From Saprospiraceae bacterium (lineage in GTDB: Bacteria > Bacteroidota > Bacteroidia > Chitinophagales > Saprospiraceae): DNA of 64,000 nucleotides. This document shows, in pieces, positions 1 through 9,600 of the stretch (position 1 is its first letter; each line of letters begins with the position of its first letter). The translations under genes and the position numbers were made by a program. Location of the stretch: positions 91,712 to 155,711 of the forward strand of contig JAHDIE010000005.1 of the NCBI GenBank assembly GCA_020630955.1, given 5' to 3'. The notes under the pieces were generated by a model, which was not told the DNA's origin, searched no databases, and worked only from the letters and a program-made list of their open reading frames with translations.

Positions 1-501
1 TCCGATATATCGTGCCAAAACAAAGAAATAATCCGATAACCTATTGATTATCTGTATTATAAGTGTAGAATTACTTGAATTTATCTCGGCTGCAATAATT
101 CTTCTTTCAGCTCTTCGACAAACAGTTCGGCAAACATGAGCTTGAGATATTGACGTACTTCCACTGGGTAAAATAAAGCTCTTCATGGGATTCAATGATT
201 TGTCCATAAGATCAATAGCAGCTTCGAGATCTATGGCAAAATTTTGATCAAGCACAGGTAAGGATGGGTGTTTGTCTGATTCAGCTGCTAAATAAGAACC
301 GATTGTAAATAATAAAGATTGAATTTTTAACAATTGATCTTTTATTTGTTCATTATTTGTAAAACTTATGAGAAGTCCTATATGAGCATTTAACTCATCA
401 ACGGTTCCGTAGGCCTCTATTCTAATATCATCTTTTGAAACTCTTTTTCCGCCTAGCAAACTAGTTTCCCCTTTATCTCCTGTTTTTGTATATATTTTCA
501 A
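1..501 (-). CDS. PduO-type ATP:cob(I)alamin adenosyltransferase, 5' part (C-terminus beyond the left edge)
   Basis: 167 codons are visible, running off the left edge. The translation starts MKIYTKTGDKGETSLLGGKR, the typical N-terminus of PduO/MMAB enzymes. It continues with VDELNAHIG, then CRTVCRRAERR and a RLSDYFFVLARY segment, the conserved helices that hold ATP and cobalamin. The family transfers the adenosyl group of ATP to reduced cob(I)alamin to make coenzyme B12. No ATG is available: an in-frame TAA lies two codons upstream, so TTG at 499-501 is the only reasonable start, with AAAGGA a few bases before it. It lies 60 bp downstream of the ABC ATPase gene on the same strand and may be co-transcribed. 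Identity is clear from motifs; only the end is missing. Confidence 0.9.
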   Translation of the reverse strand, partial: MKIYTKTGDKGETSLLGGKRVSKDDIRIEAYGTVDELNAHIGLLISFTNNEQIKDQLLKIQSLLFTIGSYLAAESDKHPSLPVLDQNFAIDLEAAIDLMDKSLNPMKSFILPSGSTSISQAHVCRTVCRRAERRIIAAEINSSNSTLIIQIINRLSDYFFVLARYIG

Positions 502-561
502 AATTTATCCTTTTAGCCATTAAGTTAAGCAAAGAAATAGAAATAATAACAGAGCAGATAT

Positions 562-1290
562 TTAATGAACGCTTTGCCGTTGAGCAAAGCTTATTGGATT
601 TTTGTTTGGAAGATCAGATTCAATAATTCCATCTCGCAACCTAATAATTCGATGTGCATGTTCAGAAATATCCTCTTCATGTGTCACTAAAATCACTGTG
701 TTGCCAGCAGCATGAATTTTTTCAAATATTTCCATGATTTCGACAGAGGTTTTGGTGTCTAAATTCCCAGTTGGTTCATCTGCTAATATAATTGATGGAT
801 TATTAACCAAAGCTCTGGCAATAGCAACCCTTTGCCTTTGGCCACCAGAAAGTTCATTTGGTTTGTGATCGACTCTATCTCCTAAACCTACCAGCTCCAA
901 AACTTCTATGGCTCTTTCTTCTCGAATACTTTTTTTAATACCACTATAAACCAATGGAAGGGCCACATTGTCTAAAGAAGTAAGTCTGGGCATCAAGTTG
1001 AAAGTTTGAAAAACAAAACCTATTTCTTTGTTCCTTACCTCGGCAAGATCTGAATCTGACATTGTGCTTACTAACGTACCATTTAAGGTATAACCACCGG
1101 ATGTTGGACTATCAAGGCATCCAAGAAGATTCATTAATGTTGATTTTCCACTTCCAGATGGACCCATCAAAGCAACATATTCATTTTTCATTATATCGAC
1201 AGAAACTCCATTTAATGCTCTCACCTCGGTAGCTCCCATGACATATATCTTTGTCAGATCATTGGTTTGTATGATTGGAAAATTATTCAT
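562..1290 (-). CDS. ABC transporter ATP-binding protein, LolD/MacB type
   Basis: A 242-residue stand-alone nucleotide-binding domain. Walker [10 protein letters not shown] is at residues 43-51, the signature LSGGQ at 147-151, Walker [13 protein letters not shown] from 167 and the H-loop His at 204. The short length and the GCLDSPTSG and [10 protein letters not shown] segments are typical of the LolD/MacB/FtsE-like group, which powers lipoprotein release or export of small molecules through FtsX-like permeases. No permease gene is adjacent; the upstream neighbour encodes a DUF697-like protein whose stop overlaps this ATG (ATGA). The partner permease must be encoded elsewhere, so the substrate is unknown. 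Confidence 0.9.
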   Translation of the reverse strand: MNNFPIIQTNDLTKIYVMGATEVRALNGVSVDIMKNEYVALMGPSGSGKSTLMNLLGCLDSPTSGGYTLNGTLVSTMSDSDLAEVRNKEIGFVFQTFNLMPRLTSLDNVALPLVYSGIKKSIREERAIEVLELVGLGDRVDHKPNELSGGQRQRVAIARALVNNPSIILADEPTGNLDTKTSVEIMEIFEKIHAAGNTVILVTHEEDISEHAHRIIRLRDGIIESDLPNKNPISFAQRQSVH

Positions 1291-1919
1291 TCAATATCGG
1301 CATCAAGCAATTTCTTTTTCATTTTTTCAAATTCCTCTTCATTGATGATTCCATCTTTCAATAAATCAGCTAAACCTCTTAATTGCTCAACTCTAGATTT
1401 GGTTGTTTTCTTTACCACTTTTTCAACAATTTCAGCTTCTTCATGCATTCTGTTTGCCTTTTCTTGTTTGTCTCTCATCTCCTTAGCCATTTCTTTCCCC
1501 TTTTCAAACTTTTCATCATAATAAGCCTTTAATCTTGAAGGATCAAAATCTAAAAAGGTTCCACCTGTTGAAAAGTGTTTCTTAAAAACTTCACCTAAGG
1601 CATAGGTTGCACCACCAGATAACACCGCTAAGGTTACTCCACCTAAAACCGAACCAACACCAGGTATGAATTTTATTGCTCTTGCGCCTAGACGTGCTAA
1701 TCCTGATCCAGTAAGGGAAGTGATAACAGCTTTCCCTTCTGTTTCTTTAAAATCGACATCGTATACCTTACTTAATTGACGAATCATATCTAATTGAATC
1801 GCACTGACAGCAAAAAAATCAGCAATAGGGACAGGAATAAACCCTGCGCCCATCGACCATATCATATGATTTTTAATGACAGAGTTTGCATTTTCCGTTT
1901 TGAAACTTTCTTCAGACAT
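1287..1919 (-). CDS. DUF697-like membrane-associated protein with C-terminal SHOCT domain
   Basis: 210 residues. The first half carries two amphipathic to hydrophobic segments, about residues 28-50 ([20 protein letters not shown]) and 86-108 (glycine- and valine-rich), in the pattern of DUF697/YcjF-type proteins. A charged, coiled-coil-like stretch follows at about 130-175. The last 30 residues ([20 protein letters not shown]) match the short SHOCT motif seen at the ends of many bacterial proteins, often involved in oligomerisation. No GTPase domain is present, although DUF697 is often fused to one. The stop codon overlaps the start of the ABC ATPase gene, implying translational coupling. The cellular role is not known. 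Confidence 0.7.
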   Translation of the reverse strand: MSEESFKTENANSVIKNHMIWSMGAGFIPVPIADFFAVSAIQLDMIRQLSKVYDVDFKETEGKAVITSLTGSGLARLGARAIKFIPGVGSVLGGVTLAVLSGGATYALGEVFKKHFSTGGTFLDFDPSRLKAYYDEKFEKGKEMAKEMRDKQEKANRMHEEAEIVEKVVKKTTKSRVEQLRGLADLLKDGIINEEEFEKMKKKLLDADIE

Positions 1920-2057
1920 CGTAATTATTTAATACTCATAATGCATAATTAGTAAAAAACGTTTCAGTTTTCTACATATTTCGATAAGATATTAAAAATA
2001 AGAGACCATTGAATGCTTTCTAATAGTTTTCCTTATTTTACTTTTCAAATAAATAAT

Positions 2058-3170
2058 ATGAGATTATTCCTTTTAAGCTTTATTTTCATTTCACTTTCAT
2101 GCAATGACACTAAAATATCTACTTCGACAATTCCCGCAAAAAAGATAAGTAGTAAGAATAATGATGTTTCTCTAGATTTAGTCCAAGCGGAGAGGCTTAT
2201 CAAGCTTCCGCTTAATTGCATTACAAACCCACTTCCGTATAAAGCTGGATTGACAATCGCGAAAGTTGAAGATCTGCAAATGCCTCAGATCCATCATCCT
2301 GCCTTTTACGGATGTTTTGATTGGCATTCTGCTGTTCATGGTCATTGGTCCATCGTCTATTTATTAAAAACTTTTCCTGAGCTTACTGAACAGAAAAAAG
2401 CTAGAAAGTTGTTAAATGCCAATTTGACTGAAGAAAATATAAGTAAAGAAATTGCCTATTTCAGTCTTAATAAGCATACTAAAAGTTTTGAACGAACTTA
2501 TGGATGGGCATGGTTATTAAAGCTTCAAGAAGAATTAATAGATTGGAATGATCCTGATGCAAAAAATTGGTCTAGAGCTCTACAACCTTTGTGTGATTTA
2601 ATTTCACAAAAATATATTGAATATCTCCCAAAACTTGTATACCCAATACGTGTTGGCGAACATAGTAATACTGCCTTTGGTTTATGTTTTGCATATGATT
2701 ATGCACTCAAGGTAAATGACAAAGCTTTATTAGAAATGATTAGCACAAGGGCAAAAGAGTTTTATTTGGAAGATGAAAATTGTCCAATTTCGTGGGAACC
2801 CAGTGGATATGATTTTTTAAGTCCATGTCTTCAAGAATTAGATATTATGAGACGTGTACTTACAAAAGAAGAATTCAAACCTTGGGCTCAAAATTTTCTT
2901 GACGGAATTGACAAAAAAGGACTAAACTTGATACCTGCCGAAATTATTGATAGAACTGATGGTAAACTTGTTCATTTAGATGGCTTAAATTTTTCAAGAG
3001 CTTGGTGTTTGTATGGCGCTACTACATATTTACAAAATGATTATTTGACCGATAATGCGGATCTGCATTTATCACATTCACTTAGTAACATTACAGATGG
3101 AGACTATGCAGGCGAACATTGGCTAGCATCATTTGCATTGTATGCACTTAAATCAAAATTTGCTCATTAA
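2058..3170 (+). CDS. DUF2891 family lipoprotein
   Basis: The frame opens at 2013, but the ATG at 2058 gives MRLFLLSFIFISLSC, a clean lipoprotein signal with the lipobox Cys at residue 15, so I prefer it (370 residues). The body contains HPAFYGCFDWHSAVHGHWS, HSNTAFGLCFAYDYA and GEHWLASFALYAL, recognisable as DUF2891, a family with an all-helical barrel look and no proven activity known to me. It opens a five-gene run: its TAA overlaps the next ATG (TAATG), and pxpABC follow. The context suggests a role in handling 5-oxoproline or pyroglutamyl compounds in the periplasm, but this is inference. Confidence 0.75.
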   Translation: MRLFLLSFIFISLSCNDTKISTSTIPAKKISSKNNDVSLDLVQAERLIKLPLNCITNPLPYKAGLTIAKVEDLQMPQIHHPAFYGCFDWHSAVHGHWSIVYLLKTFPELTEQKKARKLLNANLTEENISKEIAYFSLNKHTKSFERTYGWAWLLKLQEELIDWNDPDAKNWSRALQPLCDLISQKYIEYLPKLVYPIRVGEHSNTAFGLCFAYDYALKVNDKALLEMISTRAKEFYLEDENCPISWEPSGYDFLSPCLQELDIMRRVLTKEEFKPWAQNFLDGIDKKGLNLIPAEIIDRTDGKLVHLDGLNFSRAWCLYGATTYLQNDYLTDNADLHLSHSLSNITDGDYAGEHWLASFALYALKSKFAH

Positions 3171-4402
3171 TGAATTTGTTTAAATATTTGGGGCCTAGTA
3201 CTTTGGTTACTGCTGCATTCATTGGTCCAGGAACAGTAACCTTGTGTACACTTACGGGCGCAACAAGTGGTTATAATCTTCTTTGGGTTTTAATATTTTC
3301 AATGTTCACTGCAATCATATTTCAAGAAATGGCTGCCAGGCTTGGATTAATCACACAAGAAGGACTTGGAGAAGCGATTAGAAATTCTAAAATAAATCGA
3401 ATTGCTAAGCTGGGCATAATTTTAATCAGTTTTGGTGCCATCATCATAGGAAATGCAGCATATGAGGCAGGCAACATTGCTGGTGCAGTATTAGGTTTAG
3501 ATCTTATATATTCAGGATTTACGTGGTGGCCACTTATTTTAGGAATCCTTGCCGCGTTCATACTGTATTTAGGTCAATACAAATTATTGGAAAAGACTTT
3601 AATTCTTTTAGTATTATTAATGAGTATTTGCTTTTTAATAACTGCTTTCCTAATCAAACCTTCTCCTGCCGGTATTACTTCCGGGTTCATCCCTAACAAA
3701 TCAGATTTTTCTGAAATACTAACCATAGTGGGTTTAATAGGTACAACCGTAGTTCCATATAATCTTTTTCTTCATGCTTCAAGTATTAGCGAAAAATACA
3801 AATCATCTGACCAATTGAGACAACTGCGAATAGAAAACATTATAGCTATTGTATTGGGTGGTCTTATTTCAATGACAATAATTATTGTTTCAGCTAAAGT
3901 TTATTCCAACGGCACAAGCTTTAGCAATATTTCTGATTTTGCAGCACAGCTTGAACCTCTTCTAGGTAAATATTCCAAGAATGTAATGGCCATTGGTTTT
4001 TTTGCTGCTGGACTAAGCAGTGCTATTACAGCTCCATTGGCAGCTGCATATGCAGCCAATGGGTTATTTGATTTTAGAAAAAACAAGTTTCTCAATACCG
4101 CTGCAAATCACAATTATAATGTCCTAAAGCATCCAAAGTTTAGACTTACCTGGCTAAGTATTATTATGATAGGTGTCGTGGTCTCCATGTCCGGATTTAA
4201 ACCAGTTTCTGTTATTAAATTTGCACAAATTGCAAATGGAATATTGTTACCAATAATTGCTATATTTTTAATTTATGTATTGAATTCAAAAGAAATAATG
4301 GGCACATATACAAATTCAAAATATAGAAATGTTGCAGCTGGAATAGTTTTATTATTAACGATTGTAATGTCTATAAAAACCATTATTAGTGTCTTTGGGT
4401 AA
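3170..4402 (+). CDS. NRAMP-fold membrane transporter lacking the canonical metal-binding residues
   Basis: 410 residues with about eleven hydrophobic segments. The opening (KYLGPSTLVTAAFIGPGTVT) and the ITQEGLGEAIR loop place it in the NRAMP family. Canonical NRAMP proteins have DPGN in TM1 and MPH in TM6, which bind Mn2+/Fe2+. Here TM1 reads GPGT (Gly19 and Thr22 replace Asp and Asn) and TM6 reads VVPYN (Val195 for Met, Tyr197 for His). It therefore probably does not transport transition metals. The Bacillus subtilis ycsF-ycsG-kipI-kipA cluster also pairs an NRAMP-like gene with 5-oxoprolinase, so uptake of 5-oxoproline or a related acid is a reasonable hypothesis. It overlaps both neighbours. 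Confidence 0.85.
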   Translation: MNLFKYLGPSTLVTAAFIGPGTVTLCTLTGATSGYNLLWVLIFSMFTAIIFQEMAARLGLITQEGLGEAIRNSKINRIAKLGIILISFGAIIIGNAAYEAGNIAGAVLGLDLIYSGFTWWPLILGILAAFILYLGQYKLLEKTLILLVLLMSICFLITAFLIKPSPAGITSGFIPNKSDFSEILTIVGLIGTTVVPYNLFLHASSISEKYKSSDQLRQLRIENIIAIVLGGLISMTIIIVSAKVYSNGTSFSNISDFAAQLEPLLGKYSKNVMAIGFFAAGLSSAITAPLAAAYAANGLFDFRKNKFLNTAANHNYNVLKHPKFRLTWLSIIMIGVVVSMSGFKPVSVIKFAQIANGILLPIIAIFLIYVLNSKEIMGTYTNSKYRNVAAGIVLLLTIVMSIKTIISVFG

Positions 4403-5114
4403 GATAAATATCGACTTAAATTGTGATTTAGGGGAAATCGATAACAGCCTTCAGTTAGAAAAAAAGATAATGCCGCTTATCGATCGTTGCAATATAGCTA
4501 TTGGAGGACATGCTGGTGATAATCACACTATCAAAGAAACCATGTTAATAGCAAAATCCTTTGATGTCAAAGTTGGACTACACCCATCTTTCCCGGATAA
4601 AAAGAATTTTGGTCGAATCAGGATGGATATCTCTTTAAAAATACTTTTTGACTCAATAAAAAAACAAATACTTTCCTCATTAGAAATTGCCGATTTAAAC
4701 AATATAAACACTGAGCATATTAAAGCTCACGGTGCATTATACCATCTTATTGCAAATGATTATTATGTTGCAGAGCGATATATCAATTTATTAGCTGAAA
4801 TTTGCCCACGACTTATGATTTTGATCCCTCCATATTCAAAAACAGCTGATTTATTTCCAATAGATAAAATCATAATTGAAGCCTTTGCCGATAGAAAATA
4901 TTCTTCTTCAGGTCAATTACAATCAAGGAATTTAGATGGATCAGTATTCACAGATAACACCACTGTCATCAAACAAGTTCGTAATATTGTTTACAAACAG
5001 GAAGTAGAAACAGATGGCAAAATTTTAGCATTGAAAGCCGATACAATCTGTGTTCATAGCGACACGGAAAATTCAATCGAAATTTTAAATGCTATTCGAC
5101 AAATATTTCCATGA
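4389..5114 (+). CDS. pxpA: 5-oxoprolinase subunit PxpA (LamB/YcsF family)
   Basis: 241 residues. Family motifs: IDLNCDLGE near the N-terminus, NIAIGGHAGD (usually NIACGFHAGD), GLHPSFPDKKNFGR, KAHGALYH and EAFADRKY. PxpA works with PxpB and PxpC in the ATP-dependent opening of 5-oxo-L-proline to L-glutamate in the cytoplasm, recycling a damage product of glutamine and glutamate. The start must be non-ATG: GTG at 4389 is used here, with TTG at 4395 as the alternative. Either start overlaps the 3' end of the transporter gene, and the stop overlaps the pxpB start, indicating coupled translation. Confidence 0.93.
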   Translation: MSLGKINIDLNCDLGEIDNSLQLEKKIMPLIDRCNIAIGGHAGDNHTIKETMLIAKSFDVKVGLHPSFPDKKNFGRIRMDISLKILFDSIKKQILSSLEIADLNNINTEHIKAHGALYHLIANDYYVAERYINLLAEICPRLMILIPPYSKTADLFPIDKIIIEAFADRKYSSSGQLQSRNLDGSVFTDNTTVIKQVRNIVYKQEVETDGKILALKADTICVHSDTENSIEILNAIRQIFP

Positions 5115-5791
5115 CTTCAATTACAATTTCATCGCTCAACTTTTCGCTTATAGAGATTTCTAATAATAAAATTTTATTACAGCTTGACAGGAAACAAAAA
5201 ACCAAACCTCACAACATTCCTTTTATTGCAGAATACATATTTAAAGAACAAAATAAACTTATCGAAAACATAGTTGCTTCAGAAGATGAGATTCTCATTT
5301 ATGTGCAATCAAATAATAAACAACAACTTTTACAAAATTTAAGTTTTGTAAAATTGAACATGAGTAAAAACAACCTTTCTGCAATTTCCTTGGATGTATG
5401 TTTTGAGTTTGGTTTAGATTGGGAACTAATTAAGCAAGTTACTAAATTAGATAAAGAAGAAATTGTTTATCAGATAATGTCATGTACGCTAACTCTTGCA
5501 AATTATGGATTTCAGCCTGGCTTTTTTTATCTTCTTGGATTACCGAAAACGTTACATCTTGAAAGACGAGAAAGACCAAGATCAAAAGTACCTAAAGGCA
5601 GTTTGGCCATTGGTGGAAAATATATTGGTATTTACGGAAGTGAAAGTCCAGGAGGTTGGCATATCATAGGAAATTGTTCACACCAATTAAACCAATTTGG
5701 TAAATTTGAATTATTTCCATCGATTGGCCAAGAAATAAGATTTCATAGAATGAGTAAGAAGGATTATTTAGAAAAGTACAAAAATGAATAA
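5111..5791 (+). CDS. pxpB: 5-oxoprolinase subunit PxpB (KipI-like)
   Basis: 226 residues, normal length for the KipI/PxpB family (carboxyltransferase C/D domain). The diagnostic C-terminal half reads YGFQPGFFYLLGLP, then RERPRSKVPKGSLAIGGKYIGIYG and SPGGWHIIG, matching the usual GF.PGF.YL.GL, R.TPR..VP.GSV.IAG and SPGGW.LIG pattern. PxpB and PxpC together resemble allophanate-hydrolase or biotin-carboxylase-like modules that activate 5-oxoproline. The gene overlaps pxpA by 4 bp and pxpC by 8 bp, so the three subunits are made together. In B. subtilis the homologue KipI also inhibits a sporulation kinase; nothing here suggests that role. Confidence 0.93.
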   Translation: MTSITISSLNFSLIEISNNKILLQLDRKQKTKPHNIPFIAEYIFKEQNKLIENIVASEDEILIYVQSNNKQQLLQNLSFVKLNMSKNNLSAISLDVCFEFGLDWELIKQVTKLDKEEIVYQIMSCTLTLANYGFQPGFFYLLGLPKTLHLERRERPRSKVPKGSLAIGGKYIGIYGSESPGGWHIIGNCSHQLNQFGKFELFPSIGQEIRFHRMSKKDYLEKYKNE

Positions 5792-6584
5792 TATTGAAGC
5801 AGAAATAACAAAGCCAGGGCCATCCTTACTCGCTGTTTCCATTGTTCCAAATAAAAATATGTTTTATGGATACCCACATGGATCAGCAATGGATCATCCA
5901 TCTGTTATTTTGGCAAATCAAATTCTAGATAAAACAATTGATTCAAAAGTTTTAGAATGTTCTTTAAAGGCTTGTACCATTAAATTCAATAGTGCATTAT
6001 CACTTTGCATTACAGGTGCAGATATGGATTGGACAATTGATCAGAAGCCAATTAAACGTTATACTAAAATTAATATTTCAACTGGTCAGGTTTTAAGTGG
6101 AGGATTTACAAAGTATGGTTTATGTTCTTACATTTCTTTTTCTAAAAACTTCAAAATTATTGATAGAACCAAATTAACATTTACGGAAGTAAAGCTAAAA
6201 CCTCTTGAGAAAAATGTCGAGGTTACTGAATTAACAAGAAAGTCTTGGCTATTAATAAATAAAGGTCCTGAGTGGAATCTCTTAAGTCAGAATGGGAAAG
6301 AATCATTAATTAGCTATCACGCAGTCATCACACCCATGACCAGCAGAATGGGTGCATATTTAGATGGAGAATCCATCAGCTTAAAAACAAAGTTTCCAGA
6401 AAAAAGTGTTTGCACATTTCCTGGTGTAATACAACTTTTACCAGATGGAAAGCTCATTGTACTTAACCAAGACGCTCAGACAACCGGTGGCTATCCAAGA
6501 GTTGCTTATTTCGATAGTGATGATTTAGCAAGCTTTAATCAATATCAAATTGGGGAAAAAATAAAATGGAGATTGATCCAGTAA
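5784..6584 (+). CDS. pxpC: 5-oxoprolinase subunit PxpC (KipA-like)
   Basis: 266 residues, a little shorter than many family members (about 290-330). Motifs of the carboxyltransferase A/B domain are present: ITGADMDW, RYTKINISTGQVLSGGFTKYG, SHAVITPMTSRMG-like text around residue 178, VCTFPGVIQLLPDGKLIVL and DAQTTGGYPRVA. It completes the PxpABC 5-oxoprolinase. It ends the operon: the stop codon TAA (6582-6584) sits inside the loop-to-right-arm junction of a long perfect hairpin, so the last codons double as a terminator arm. Confidence 0.92.
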   Translation: MNNIEAEITKPGPSLLAVSIVPNKNMFYGYPHGSAMDHPSVILANQILDKTIDSKVLECSLKACTIKFNSALSLCITGADMDWTIDQKPIKRYTKINISTGQVLSGGFTKYGLCSYISFSKNFKIIDRTKLTFTEVKLKPLEKNVEVTELTRKSWLLINKGPEWNLLSQNGKESLISYHAVITPMTSRMGAYLDGESISLKTKFPEKSVCTFPGVIQLLPDGKLIVLNQDAQTTGGYPRVAYFDSDDLASFNQYQIGEKIKWRLIQ

Positions 6585-6600
6585 TCAATCTCCATTTTTA
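6563..6600 (+). terminator. Bidirectional intrinsic terminator overlapping the pxpC stop codon
   Basis: A perfect 15-bp inverted repeat: left arm 6563-6577, 6-base loop 6578-6583, right arm 6584-6598. The arms begin with AAAA and end with TTTT, so the structure has an A-tract and a T-tract and can act for the plus-strand pxp operon and for the minus-strand T9SS gene that ends at 6620. The left arm encodes the last residues of PxpC. Confidence 0.85.
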
Positions 6601-6619
6601 GTCTTGAAAGATTTATATA

Positions 6620-9600
6620 TTAATCAACAATTAATAATCTTTTAGTCATACTTTGGTTTTGATATGATAAATGAACAAAATAGATCCCATTACTAAAACT
6701 ACTTACATCTATTGTTCGAGATCCATTTATCACAGAATCATAAACAACTACCCCAACTGCATTTACTATTTCTAAATCTAAATCATGTATTTGATTTAAA
6801 TTCAATTCTAGATTTACAATATCCTGAGTTGGGTTTGGAGAGATGATAAAGTTCTCAACAATATCAATCTTTGATAAGGAGGTAATTTCTCCCACTTCAA
6901 ATTCTTCAACAATAACACAACCCAATTCATCTGTTGTGGTTAGTGAATAAATACCAGGAGCCAATCCAGAAATGCTTGTTCCCGTTTCACCGGTACTCCA
7001 AGAATAAGTATATGGACCTGTACCACCTTCAGTTGTTTCAATAGAAATACTTCCATCATTATTTCCTGCTGAAGCATCAGTTATTTGTTCATAATTATCC
7101 ATTTCGGTTGGTTCTAAAACAGTTGCCATTACCATAACAATGTCTCCATTGCTATCCTGAACTTCAATATTGTAATCACCAGCTGATAATCCAATTAGAG
7201 TTTCAGAAGATCCTACATCAGGATCGGAGACTATGGTATAAGGAGCCAATCCCCCATTAATTATAATTTCTATTGCTCCATCTGCTTGACCAAAACAAGT
7301 AACTTCACTGATATTTAAACTTACTGTCAAGGCGTTTGATACGGACAATGTTTCACAGTTTGAATTAGATCCGCAATCATTCGAAACTGTCAAGCATGCG
7401 GTATAAGTTCCAGGCACTTCATAAGTATGTGTTGGATTTGCTTCAGTTGATGTGTTACCATCTCCAAAGTCCCATAAATAGCTATCGACGTCACCCAAAC
7501 TTTGGTTTTCGAAAACTATGGTAAAATTATCTGGATTAGTTGCAAAAGCTGATGTGGGTAAAGCACTATCATCTTGAGCTACTATTACCTCGGCTGTTCC
7601 AATACATCCATTGGCTGATATTGCAGTACAGCTATACGTGCCTGCCAAACTAGTGACTATAGAGCTTCCTTGACCAATCAAGTTACCTTGCTCATCATAC
7701 CAAATAATATCTGTCCCGGATGTTGTTGCATTTAAGCTTACTGAAGCATTATTACAGTCTAAAATAGCCGGAATGGCAATATCTATTGCAGGTGAAATAT
7801 CATTGATGATTGTCGTTTGGGAATAAACTGTACAGCTAACATCATTGGTAACTGAAACAGTTACTAATCCCTCCATTGACACATCAATACATGCAGTATT
7901 TCCTAAAATTTGTCCATTTTCATGTATCCATTCATAGCTGTGAGAAGGAAGATCTTCCGTACAAAGCGTTGTAGACCCACTATCGCATACCAATTCTTCT
8001 CCTGTAATTTCAGAATTTGGTGCTGAAAGCATAGTAACGATTACTTCTGTTGAGCTTAAACATCCTGCATCATTGAATACCGTTGCTTGGTAATTTCCAG
8101 CATCAGTGACTGAGACACAATTTGTGGTTGCAAAACCTTGTCCATTATTTGACCATTCTATAGTTTCATTAGCTTGAACATCTACACATAGAACACTAGA
8201 AGCTCCAGGACAAATTTCTGTATCCCCGGTAACCACTGAATTTGGTGATGGGCTCAAGGTAGTTTGTACTGATTGTGAAGAACTACATCCAGTTATTGGA
8301 TCGGTGATTGTAGCAACAACTGTGGATGAAGTCGAAACAGACAAACAATTACTACTTTCCGTCACTGGAACTCCATCAACATTCCAGCTAATCACATAGC
8401 CTGGTTCAGTAGTAACGCAAACATTTACACTTGACCCTTCGCAAAACATAGTTGCACCATCAATTGTTGCAGTTGGTATATTTCCATTTGATGGTACTAC
8501 AACAGCAGAACTTGCGCTACAACCGTTGGCTGTGTTTGTAATTACAAGAGAATAGGTTCCTCCTGCTCCAACAGTGACATTGATTCCAGTTGGATCTGAA
8601 AGAATAGAGCCATCTGTAGTAGACCACAAATAAGTAATATCACTTCCTTCCGACGATCCTACACCTGAGAGTGTGGCCGTGGTATTTGCACAATCTATCG
8701 TATTTGAATATGAACTGGAAGCAGTGGGTATTTCATTATCTACAAGAACTGTAACTTCATCTACACCGGTACATCCAGTATTCGCATCAAATACTTCTAA
8801 AGTAAATAAACCACCGGTTGAGGTAGTTATGGTCGCACCCGAACCTGCTGGATTTCCTGAAGCGTCAAACCAATTATATTCTATGTTTGAACCAGTTGCT
8901 GATCCAGAAGACATTAAAGTTATGGTTGGAATTAGACAAGTAATATCACCACTAGCTGATGAGTTTGCCACTGGAGGGTCAATTGCATCTATGGCAAAAG
9001 CTTCTACGATCTCACAGTCATTAATATCTGAAATTGTTACTTCATAATCTCCTGGCTCAAGCTCTATTTCATTGAAAGTTGTTGAAAAACCATCAAATTC
9101 ATAAACATACGTTCCAGAACCACCTGATGCATCAATATAAACATTACCTGTTTCATTACACCCTGCATCTTCAACTTCGAAAATAACTTCTAATGGTTGA
9201 GGTTGATCAACAAAAAAATGAGTTTCCGACGTACATCCGTTATTAACATCAGTAACAGTTACCCAATAATCACCACTTGCTAAATCAAATATAGTTGATC
9301 CAGACTGCCCATCACTCCACTCGTAGTCGAACTCACCAGAACCTCCAAAAGCCTCAACTTCCAATGTTCCCGAAAAATCCTCGTAACAAAGAAGATCATT
9401 AGCTTCTAATAGCTCTAAATCATGTGCATCTCCATCCGGCACATCTATAGGTCCAATTACGGTTTCAAAATTATTCTCATCGGTAATGGTAACATAAAAT
9501 TCTTCACCGTATACCTCATAAAGATCTTCAGTAGTTTCTCCATTAGACCATTCATATTCAAGTTCTCCAAATCCACCTCCTGGTGTAATATCTACATTAA

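Noticed and set aside
8673..9047. Open frames opposite to the T9SS protein and other large genes (also 40119-40409 and 51768-52085)
   Set aside because: They are antisense to well-supported genes, lack recognisable domains and show the composition expected of a shadow frame.
6900..9600. Repeated DNA within the T9SS protein that might suggest a CRISPR or tandem DNA repeat
   Set aside because: The repeats are at the protein level (Ig/SprB-like modules) with diverged DNA, irregular spacing and an intact reading frame.
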